Under the pieces are notes generated by a model. That model was not told where the DNA came from and did no database searches. It was given only the letters and a program-made list of their open reading frames with translations. A program made the translations under genes and the position numbers. A stretch of DNA of 64,000 nucleotides from Lineus longissimus (taxonomy: Eukaryota > Nemertea > Pilidiophora > Heteronemertea > Lineidae): positions 17,112,001 through 17,176,000 of the forward strand of contig NC_088316.1 of assembly GCF_910592395.1 (NCBI RefSeq). Direction: 5' to 3'. Positions 12,399-23,200 of this stretch are shown here, piece by piece. Each line of letters opens with the position of its first letter. Positions within the stretch are counted from its first letter, which is position 1.

Positions 12399-14124
12399 AT
12401 GATTACAAAAATACCTCTTTTGGCCAGGAATGGCATAAATCTGTCGCGTAAGTTTGTGAAATAATGATCCCGCATTACTTTCGTTCTCCCAAATTGTTGA
12501 ATTATTGCATTTCTAAACAGGAAAGGAACAGTATCTGGTTCTTTTCTGTTTCCAAAATTTTTAACGCAATGGCAATGCAATTGCAATGCATGCAGTGTGT
12601 GAATGCACGATCATGCACTATGTGACATGTAAACTTAGTAAAGCACATGAGAGGAATGTATTTTGTGTACAGGCAACACCAAAGCTGAATATTGAAAATA
12701 AATGTACGAAAAATACGTAATGATTTTTTTGGCAAACCAATCAAATTAGGGCTGTGAAAATGAAACACTTGTTTTTTATTTCAGGAACAGCCGTTCGGTG
12801 CATGGGAGGGTATGCAACTCCATCACACTGGAAGCCCGATCATGTGATTGATCAAGAGCACTGCAACACGATGAACCATCTTCCTGTCCCGTCTGGATCA
12901 TGGCAAGAACATTACAACAAAAGAAATAGCAAGTGGAACATGCAGATTGCTTTGGCAACTGGGTTCTTAGTCGTTACTATTGGAGTTGTAAGTAACTTTA
13001 ACTTACTTTAAGCAAAATTTTTCTAAATTTTACTGTCAGAACTCAGCTTGATTGGATATGAATGATATGAATTACGTGTTGGATATTGCTTCATGTGTGT
13101 CTTTCCTTGCATCATTTAAATTTGGTTGCTTGGTACATTTACTTTAAAAAATGATGAATGTACAATGTCTTGTTAATGTTATATATTTCTTTGCTTCAAG
13201 ACCTGCATCATCCTGCTTTGCTCTTGTGTAAATACATGTTGTTCTTAAAAAGTATCGTATTTCAGCGATATTGTCATGTTGCTTCCCCCACGCCTAAGAT
13301 TTTAAGAACTCCACCCTTGCTTTATATCCTTGCTTTATATCCTTGCTTTATATCCTTGCTTTATATCCTTGCTTTCTTTTAGATGCAAAAAATGAACTGT
13401 TTCATGTTCCATGATGTGCCGGATTATAAGAAGATAAAAATCGAGAATTATTGATGATGCATCCCCATTCATTCGATGCTTCGTTTTGGGTATTGTTGCT
13501 GTATGTCCAAACTCTGTTTTGCTTGGCAAATCCTACTTTCTTGATGTTATGTTGTGAAGTTTCTACAAAATGTAGCTTAGTTCTGTTAACTAACATTAGT
13601 GAATGACAAATCAGTGTTCTGGCTTATGACACCTGGGTGTGCAAGTTTGGTATTCTATGACTATTAATTGAAATTTGTACTAACTGAAAGAAACTATCAT
13701 GAATGCATTTCCTCGCCTTTTACTCCTATCATATACCTCTTACAAACTTTGTTGTTGAAAGATCAATTAAAGATTGCTGTAGAAATGTACATGAAATCTG
13801 TTCAGTATCAAGACCTGCGCTCATTTGTATTCAAACCACAATCAAAATTGTGCTCAAGTTTGAGAAAACGCATAAACATCCAGAGTCGGGCTATATAAGT
13901 AGATTTGATGAAATCTTTTTTGTTGAAAAGTTACATCTCTGCCTGATATGAATAAATCATGCCAAAATGATCACATTATGCATCTCAAAAAAACATATAC
14001 TGAAAAAAACAAAAAACATATTGAAACTAATCTTTCAATGTTTGTCTTCCAGATGCATCAACAAGGCTGTTTCTACATGCATGATGTACCAGACTACAAG
14101 AAAATAAAGATAGACAACTATTAA
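12399..14124 (+). CDS. Small single-pass membrane protein with a predicted mitochondrial presequence
   Basis: Exons 12399-12447 and 12785-12987 join to either of two last exons, 13383-13454 or 14053-14124; each choice gives 107 aa. The N-terminus (MITKIPLLARNGINLSRTAVR) is basic, hydroxylated and free of acidic residues, like a mitochondrial targeting peptide. A conserved-looking block PVPSGSWQEHYNKRNSKWN precedes one membrane span (IALATGFLVVTIGVV, about 70-84). The tail carries H-D-V-P-D-Y-K-K-I-K-I. From memory the middle block resembles the 'Deltamethrin resistance' family and the overall plan resembles small cytochrome c oxidase or complex I accessory subunits; that is inference. The start is supported by the presequence and by phase. 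I do not assign a symbol. Confidence 0.7.
13315..13375 (+). repeat. 13 bp tandem repeat in front of an alternative exon
   Basis: About 4.7 head-to-tail copies of ccttgctttatat end 7 bp before the AG acceptor of the alternative last exon at 13383. The repeat supplies most of its pyrimidine-rich tract and several possible branch sites. Confidence 0.9.
13383..13454 (+). CDS. Alternative last exon A of the mitochondrial-protein gene
   Basis: Preceded by ttttag, begins in phase 0, encodes 23 residues (M-Q-K-M-N-C-F-M, then FHDVPDYKKIKIENY) and ends in TGA. A possible polyadenylation signal (AATAAA) lies near 13949, before exon B, so this version could end its own transcript. Confidence 0.7.
   Translation: MQKMNCFMFHDVPDYKKIKIENY
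14053..14124 (+). CDS. Alternative last exon B of the mitochondrial-protein gene
   Basis: Preceded by cttccag, same phase and exactly the same length as exon A. It encodes M-H-Q-Q-G-C-F-Y, then MHDVPDYKKIKIDNY, and ends in TAA. The two exons are clearly tandem duplicates that differ mostly in the first eight codons. AATAAA at about 14515 may serve this version. Confidence 0.75.
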   Translation: MHQQGCFYMHDVPDYKKIKIDNY

Positions 14125-15317
14125 CCACCATCCATTATAGGAAATCCATACTTGACAATACCATATCCAGGACAATAACCTGTGTGTGAAGACTGCAGGC
14201 TTCACTTTGTAAATACGACTAGATTTACCCAAATGTGTGAAACATGTGAATTGTAAAATCAAAGTGTTTTGTTGTAAATTAAAACATCTATCAGATATGT
14301 CTTTTTGAGGTAATTTTGCAGATTTGTGTCTTTGAAATACTGCAGAGGATTTTTATTCTGTCAAGTCCTTCAATAGATTTTGTCACTTGGTTGTTACTTT
14401 TCATGTTCACTTGGCACTTTTTCATCTCACCCAGACTCTAGATTACCGACACACTCTTTACTCGAGCTCAGAAAGATTCTGTAACGTTGCTCTAAATAGT
14501 TGTTTGTGTTTTAGAATAAAAAATTGGGTGATATTTACTTGATTGTTTTGTTTTCATGCTTCACCACAGGGCCCCCCAAGGGTTTTGTTACTGTGGGGCT
14601 CTAAGCCGTCTCAAACTATGGAAACTATAGATTACTGTTTACCAATTCAAATTGTCACAACCTACCCCTTTTCATAGAAAAGAAGTGCTAGAGATAATCA
14701 GCATTAGTCACTCAAGAGTGTCCCTAACACTGCATGTCTGAGGACAAATGGTCACAACCTGTCCTTGCATGCTTTGAGGATGCCATGCCCATGGCCCAAT
14801 TACGGCAGGACAAATACCAACTGACTTAGTTAGTTGGGCTTTGTAGCCAGAACAGATGGAGGTCACTTTGGTGCATTTTTTGGTCACTGGTACCTCTGGG
14901 GAGGTGATTTTATGAGGGCAGAGAGGGGTCCGAGCAGGGAACCGGCATAATCCATGATTACTTTTTTTGCACGATCAACCCTAACCTTGTTCCTATCCTC
15001 AAATTTGAATACCATTAGGCCCTGCGTAGTGGCGCTGAGGCGGCCGCTGTGATCAAGAGAGTGGTCGAGTCACTCTATGTTATGACGGACCTAACAACCT
15101 CGTTTCCGTATTTTCCTTGATAGGGAGCTCTTCGTTAAAAGGGCTGGTGAGCGAGAAGACTCGGGTGCTGGTGGTGGTGGTGGTGGTGGGGGGGGGGGGG
15201 GTATATAGTTAGGATGATGCCATCAATCATGGCAGTTGACCGAAGTCGAAGAAGCAGTTGGCTAGCAGTGTCAATGATGGCGAGTAGTTGGTGGTTGGGA
15301 GGGGATATAGTTACATA
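14125..15317. other. 3' UTR, then old repeat-rich sequence
   Basis: 3' UTR to about 14520, then fragments that echo the 'gtcacaacc...' repeat family. A GGT run followed by a G tract lies at about 15167-15201. I see no gene. Confidence 0.5.
15167..15201. repeat. GGT microsatellite running into a poly-G tract
   Basis: Roughly eight GGT units followed by about 14 consecutive G, beside the palindromic cluster. Confidence 0.85.
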
Positions 15318-17080
15318 CTGCCGATAGATGTCAGCACCTCACGGTCTGTTTTGATATTTCACGTGTGACAGTTTTCTAATATAATTAAGGTTCGCTTAAT
15401 GGCTTATGATGGGAATCAAAAGCAAACTAGCCACATTATCATTGATGTTATGATATTTTAAGTCATATGTGAGTGCCTTCCATATTATGCATTCTTCAAG
15501 ATCAGATGTTTTTAACTTTGAAAATGGAAGTTCACAGCAAGCCCGACAAGAGCTGAAACCGTAGTGTTACAAACTGCCGATAGATGTCAGCACCTCACGG
15601 TCTGTTTTGACATGTTTGATAAGGCACGTGTGACAGTTTTCTAAATTAAAGGTTCGCTTGTGATTGGAATCAAAAGCAAACTGGCCACATTATCATTCAT
15701 ATAATGACATTTTAAGTGAGTGCCTTCCTTGTAATGTATTCTTTCAGATCAGATGTTTTTAACATGGGAAAATGAAAGTTGGTCACAGCAAACTTCACCA
15801 CCTGACAAGCGCTAAACCGTAGTTTTACAAACTGTAGATAGATGTCAGCACCTCACGGTCTATTTTCATAAGGCACGTGTGACAGTTTTCTAATAAAATT
15901 AAGGTTAGCTTATGATGGGAATCAAAAGCAAACTAGCCACATTATCATTTATATTATGACATTTTAAGTCATATGTGAGTGCCTTCTATGTTATGTATTC
16001 TTTAAGATCAGATGTTTTTAACTTGGAAAATGAAAGTTGCCACCTGACAAGCGCCGAAACCGTAGTGTTACAAACTGCCGATAGATGTCAGCACCTCACG
16101 GTCTGTTTTGATAAGACACGTGTGACAGTTTTCTAATAAAATTATGTTACATAACATGGAAGGCACTCACATATGACTTAAAATGTCATAATATAAATGA
16201 TAATGTGGCTAGTTTGCTTTTGATTCCCATCATAAGCCATTAAGCGAACCTTAATTATATTAGAAAACTGTCACACGTGAATTATCAAAACAGACCGTGA
16301 GGTGCTGACATCTATCGGCAGTTTGTAAAACTACGGTTTCGGTGCTTGTCAGGTGGTGAAGTTTGCTGTGACCAACTTTCATTTTCCAAGTTAAAAACAT
16401 CTGATCTTAAAGAATACATAACATGAAAGGCACTCACATATGACTTAAAATGTCATAATATAAATGATAATGTGGCTAGTTTGCTTTTGATTCCCATCAT
16501 AAGCTAACCTAGAAAACTGTCACACGTGCCTTATGAAAACAGACCGTGAGGTGCTGACATCTATCGGCAGTTTGTAAAACTATACATAACATGAAATGTC
16601 ATAATATAAATGATAATGTGGCTAGTTTAAAGAATACATAACATGAAAGGCACTCACATATGACTTAAAATGTCATAATATAAATGATAATGTGGCTAGT
16701 TTGCTTTTGATTCCCATCATAAACTAACCTTAATTTTATTAGAAAACTGTCACACGTGCCTTGAAAACAGACCGTGAGGTGCTGACATCTATCGGCAGTT
16801 TGTAAAACTATACATAACATGAAATGTCATAATATAAATGATAATGTGGCTAGTTTAAAGAATACATAACATGAAAGGCACTCACATATGACTTAAAATG
16901 TCATAATATAAATGACAATGTGGCTAGTTTGATTTTGATTCCCATCATAAGCTAACCTTAATTTTATTAGAAAACTGTCACACGTGCCTTGAAAAAAACA
17001 GACCGTGAGGTGCTGACATCTATCGGCAGTTTGTAGAACTACGGTTTAGCGCTTGTCAGGCGGTGAAGTTTGCTTGTTTC
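15318..17080. repeat. Palindromic cluster of about 270 bp repeat units
   Basis: Units carry, in order, 'actgccgatagatgtcagca', 'cctcacggtctgtttt', 'cacgtgtgacagttttctaa', 'gggaatcaaaagcaaact', 'ccacattatcatttat', 'catatgtgagtgccttc' and 'agatcagatgtttttaac'. About three full units and one truncated unit read forward up to about 16144; about four, some truncated or partly duplicated, then read in reverse to 17080. The first forward unit and the first reverse unit share private variants (for example 'taatataattaaggttcgct'), so the arrangement is a true nested palindrome and not random insertions. No ORF. The cluster ends about 200 bp before the C2CD3 start. Confidence 0.85.
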
Positions 17081-17295
17081 CTAACCTTATGATTTTGTAA
17101 AACGACATCTACAGGACGAAAATTAAACCAAATTCATAATCTCGTGGAATATCGGAATCAACGAGATTTTGAATGGCGGCGAAGTTGATTGAAAAATTCC
17201 TGAATTAGGTTGCAAATCCTGAATTATTGACGCAACTGAATGATTATATGTTACAGAAACTGGTTGTCGCTCAAGCTTAATAACTCTGGATCGAG

Positions 17296-20200
17296 ATGGT
17301 GAAGAAGAAAATCAAGGGTAGCAAGCGAGGGAAGAAGAAAGGTGTGTTTTTCGAAATGTTAACATTTTTAAATCTATGCTCGGACAGGCATCATTATTAT
17401 CATTCTTATCGGTTGTCGGATGGGCTTTGTAAGGAAAAGCTGCCAGCCGAAAACAGGAGTTTCAAGATGTCATCTCTAGGAGTGCTGTCAAGCTACTCTG
17501 GCTGAGCATGCACATTGGTGGACAGCACACGCTTACAGTTTGACAGAATGTGTTGCTTGTGCTGGTCGAGGGCGAGGCCTTGTTGAATGTTGGGCTTGGC
17601 CCAAAGTTTGAATATCCAATGACGTTGGCGTGTCCAACGCTGATGGTACGTCATGTCAGAGTCATGAACATGATTGATGAAAGTCATGTATGAGGAACTG
17701 TCTAGGGAGAGGTGAAGACCTGTGTTCTTTTTGCTGTAGTATACCTATGGCTTTGGTGGTCTCCATTGAAATTACTGTACTCTCAGTCTCACTCTGGAAA
17801 GTTAATTGAGTCCTTTTTAAGTGGTAATAAACCTTCCCCCTATTCTCCCATTCCCCAAACGGGACATGCAGATCGCCTAATTAGAGTGGGTTACGTATGT
17901 TTTGATTATCGGACTCGAATGAGACCAATAGTTATAGGCCTATCTATATCTGTCTATTTGATATACCAGTAGAGCATTTTTGGAAACCCAGCTGCTCATC
18001 ACTCTTATCTATTCAAGTTTTTATGGTTTGGTATTCTGGCTTGAATTTGTAGGTGAAGCATGGCAAGTTGAGGATGTGCAGATACACACAGGTTTGCCAC
18101 CCAAGGTTGAAGGTCAGCTGAGATGCTACCTGAAGCTCTGCATCAATCAGATTTTGTGGATGATCCCAAACCCCCCAGACATTACCCACGTGAGAATGAA
18201 GTGGTGGGGTGAGGACAGTGATGGAGCCATTTTCAGGTATGATAGGTTACAAATTCAATGTCTTGTGGATGTGACAGAGTTTTCCTCCTTCTAGACAATG
18301 AAGTTCATAGTGTCACTGGGTTTTACTAGTGTTGTGTAACCTTTCTGGTGAAACGTAATAGAAACATAAATAAATAGGTCTTTGCCATAACCACATAAGC
18401 AAGTGGAGTTCTTGCTGGTCAATGTTATTGATTCCATATAATTTTTGTTATCTTTGTTTTCTACTTCAGACCTCATGATGTAAAAAAGGGAAGTAAAGCC
18501 GGCTGTCGAACTACAGCCCGGTACGCCATCCGATCAGGACCAAAGCAGTTTGCAGCATACCTAACTGGTATCCTTTTGTGAATTTACTTGAAATACTTTC
18601 AAATAAACTTAAATAAATTCACTCTGAACAATGAAAACCTAGAAATTTATGTTAGTTTTGTTGGTAGGCTTTGTCAGTCAGTCTATTTTGAGTAATTTCC
18701 TTGATAAGTTCCCAGACATGCGTGTTCTAATTCTTGAGGTGCTGAGTGGTCCAATGATGGTAGCTGTTGGAAAGTGTCAAGTTGATCAGATAGCCCTGAT
18801 CTCCCCAACCAGGCCAATTAATGGGTGAGTCAATTTAATAGTCAGTGAGTGGGTTGGTCAGGATATGGCAAACCAACATCTTTCTGTTGTCGGCCTTACA
18901 GAAGTAGTCTTTGTGATTGTCGTGTGTTGATTTCTAACTCTAGGGCCCAATCTACTGATTAGGCCTTTGATGATCCTTATCATATCTGCAATGTAATTAT
19001 TTGATTTCCAGTTACAAGGTGTCATTGTGTCTTCCTCTTTTTCAGATTTTTTGCAGTATTCTCATCAAGCGGTGAGAAGATAGCAGAGCTTCAGGTCTCA
19101 GTTGTCTTAGAGAGCCTAATGGGTACGTCAGTGAGTCTGAAAAACATTTAGATTCCTCAACTGTTCATTTTGCCAAAATTAATGAATAGCTTTGACAATA
19201 ATTGTCAGATTTATTCCTTTAACACTGCTATGAATTCCTTAAACTTGTCATTTATTTCCAGCATCGTACGACAGTACCCAGTCTATCCCGACCACTGATA
19301 TGAGTATAGACACCATGAGCAGCCACCAAGATATACAGCCTATCAACCCATCTAAGATGATCACGCCCATGGCCAGACCAGACTACAGCAGGACACATGG
19401 GGTAGAGGATCCCTTTATATCACCTAGACCTGGAACAAAGGTGGGACTCGTTGAGCTGAACAACATTCCTCCTTGCCTCCTCTTAACCTTCATTTGTACC
19501 CTGCCTCTGGTTGATTATTCCCATATATTGCTTGATTTAGCTTGAAGTTATTCAAATTATGAGCAGCAACATTCACTTACATTCCAAATTGGTAAAAAGA
19601 TGCAATGTATATTGATTTGGATGAAAAATTTATGCATGTATGTAATCAGGATCATGCTATTAAGTATGAGTGAATATTTCAATGTTTTTTGGATTGAAAC
19701 ATATCGGCATGTTACTTTTACATCAAAAGTTGAATATTTTTCAGGCCAATGATGGCAAAGGTCTGAGAGGAGTTGATGCCATGTTCTATGACAGATCCCC
19801 AACCAGTGTTCCAGCGCAGCCAAGGCCGATCTACGAGTATCCAACCAAGGATGTGGGCCTCAGTCCACCAGCTGCCATGAGTACAATCAACCCTTCAGTA
19901 CCTGGTAAATGGGCTCTGTTGTTTCCAAACTCGATCAGTCCTCACAAATGTTATTGTATTCTTTGTTGGAATTGTTGACTTTCAAAGTCAATGGTAGATA
20001 TGCTAAACAGGAAGTCACTGACGCTGGTGCAGAAAAGTGGCCTCTAGCCAGCCGTACCATCTGAAGTCTCCATTTCCCACAACTCAAGTGCACTGAAAAA
20101 ATGTCATCACTGCACAAATGTTGTTGTATTCCATGTTATTGTTTTCATAACTGTAAAACCTTGACTTTTTCTAGCATCGAAGCCATTTTCACTTGACATG

Positions 20201-23200
20201 AGGAACAAGCCGACGTCCGATATGCTATCAGCATTATTAGACAAGGGCACAAAGCTGAAGGAGGCAATGATCAAGTCAAGCATGGATACAAACTTGAAAC
20301 CATCCCGGAGCAATCCTGATCTTAGCACCATCAGCAGTGTTGATTCAGATACGATTTTGGATGCTTCAAAAACGTCCAAGAGGTAAGATTGGCTATTGCA
20401 TTACTCTTCATAATGAGTTGTGAACACAAATTGAGTTGCTAATGACATACGGTTACAATTGCCCAAATTGTAAAGGAAGATATGTGCCATTGGTGCAGCT
20501 GCCAAGGCCTTCCAGTCTTAAACCCAAACAGACTAGAACAGTGTCTTTCTTGGAACATTTTCTTGATCGATATTTGATGAATTGTTTCAGGAGGGGTTCC
20601 ACTGGAGACCTTTTCAGGGAGATTTTGAAAGCAGACGGTGACAAGCAGACGACACATCTGGATTTGATGAAATCTTTTGATGATTCCGTGAACACCCATC
20701 AAAGAGCTGTTGACCTCGTGCTTGGGTCCCAGGTTGATACCAGGGATTATAAGGTACACTTTACTTTTTTTTTGGGGGGGGAGGTGTATCTCAAATATTG
20801 AATTTTCTGTCCTTGATGTAATATCAGTCTCATTTCAATGAAATTTTTGTCTCATTTATAGACAATGAGAGCTCTACTTGAAGGTGGAAGCCCCTCTTCA
20901 TCCATTTCTGAAGACCCTGACCTGACGAGTGAAATGGGAGACCCTCTGCATGATGAGAGTATTCTGCAAGATCTTTTCTATACGAATGAGGTATTTATAG
21001 ATCGCAAACTTGCTTTTCATCTGAGTCTAGAAGAAACTTGATGCCCTGGCTTGGTTCACAGAGTTGTACATGAACGATGTATGCATTGATGCATTTTCTA
21101 CGATGCAACGAAATAAAATCAACAACCACTTTGTGTATTCGATGAAAAACCTCATTACAGCAAAGACAGAAAGAGACTAAGAAGTTTCAAGACAAATACT
21201 TTTCAGAGTTTTCAGTGTTTCATATTCATGGAAGAAATTGTACAAAAAGAAATGTAATCTCTTTTTTCCAGAAGGATGTTAGTTCTGATGATCTGTCCAG
21301 CAGTGAAGATGAGGTTATAGTAAGGCGGCACAGAAGAACACCATCTATTGATGAACCTGGAAATGTTGTAAGTTGAGATAATTGATAACATGGCATCACT
21401 TGGCCGGCGTATTTGAAACCTCGGAACAAACTGAAGGGCAGAGGCTCATGGGAAGCTAAATCCTAAATTGGTACATCCACAAAATTGAGAATGTTGTTGT
21501 CGAATTAAAGACTGTGTTGTTTCTTGGATTTTTCAGCGACCACCATCTAGACATTCTTCTCAATCCAGCCTGACATCACCTCACCTCGAAAAAACCGCAT
21601 CGCCTGCTGGTCAGAGGAAGGAGGTAGATGACGATATGATGTCACAGACATCTGAGAGGTCGCGGGTATCGTTTGATATGACACCGTCAGATTCTGAAGA
21701 ACACACGCCAAGAGTGCAGAAAAAAAAAGGTACAGATGGTTGTCTATCAGTCAGTATGATTAAGAAAGGAAGAGCATATGGTACTGATGAAGGAAGGCAG
21801 GGCAGAATAAGAGTGTTGAAAAAAGGCAAGGTGCTGCGTCCTGCTAAAACTCCTTCGCTGGAACACGTGTGACTAAAACGTTTGATATTGTTTCCAGGAA
21901 AGAAGCAGGCTGAAACTAAGACCGTGGAAGGCCTGAGTGTGGAGCGGCTGACCCTCCTTGGTCGGGCCAACAAGGCAAGAGTTGTCATTGAGAGCTTCAA
22001 GTTGAAGGAAGAAAAACTGACGTCTGCCTCACCGAGGAAGGCCAAAGGAAAACCACCAAAAGCATCCAAAAAGGCGAGGTAAGGGGCAGATTACTTTTAT
22101 AGTTAAAATCATTTTCTGCAGGGCTATTTCAAAGCTCTGTTAGCATGTAGCAGTATCATTTAGTGATTTATATTCCAAAATTCCCTTGTTTGCAGCACCT
22201 ACTTTGTAGAATACCAGTTCCCTGTGGTAGCGACGTCAAGAGATAAACACACATCGAATACCATGGCGACAGAGGTAATGAGGGTCGTCTCAAAGAAAGT
22301 CGCCGATGGAAGTAAGTAAAGTTTGTCTTTGAAGTATTTCATGTCATTTATTCAAATTTGTTTTGATTTCTTTGAAATTAGAAAAATGTGAGCGATATGA
22401 AAATCTTTTCAACATTGCAGAAACAACTACATTATCTATTCCAGCTGTTACGTTTGCTCACCGCTCAGTCTTCCCTGTACTCTTTGACGGATCGGCCATT
22501 GAGCAGTGGTGGAAGTCAGCTCTTGTTTTCAAGCTGTACTCCAGAACAGCCAGCCAGAAAGTGGTAAGTTTGAGTTGTACAGCATTGCTGGGACGTCTGC
22601 TACGAAACAATAAGCGTAGCTATAATTTCATTGTTTTGTTGGATATACTATTAAAGTGGATGGTATTGTACATGTAGCTACTCAATGTCAAATGAGGGAT
22701 TAATATGACACTGATGGTAACATGGGTGATCGTGTTGTTGGTTCACATTGCTCAGAACAACTTCTGTGTGCAACTACAATTTCATCTCACTTTTTCTTTT
22801 TCACAGCCATCGCTGATAGGCACATGCTTGGTGTCGTTGAAGTCCATACTAAAATCTGACAACCTTTACGTGGATAAAAGTCTGTTGGTGAAAGATCGAA
22901 CAGGGCAGACGTCGTCGGCAAGTTCATCGATCGAGAGCAGTCCAGGTGCTGATGTCGCTTCTATTGGAAGACTGAAGGTAAATAATAATCAAGCAAACGA
23001 TATGTTCTTTCCATTTTGTCCATTTGATCTACCTTTTAGCATGACATGTGTCTAGAGAAAGTTATCATTTTTGCTCTTCGCGTGTAAATGAGTCTTAATC
23101 CTTTTCGTGCAGATATCAGTTGAATTGGCTTCTGATAGTAAAGATTTCGCCACCTGCCTGGCCAAGACCAGATTAGCCGAGATGAGGAACCCCAAGATTG

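Noticed and set aside
22363-22444. Using the upstream acceptor (attgcag) for C2CD3 exon 15
   Set aside because: It would break the phase; the acceptor at 22443-22444 continues the frame and matches the family ([11 protein letters not shown]).
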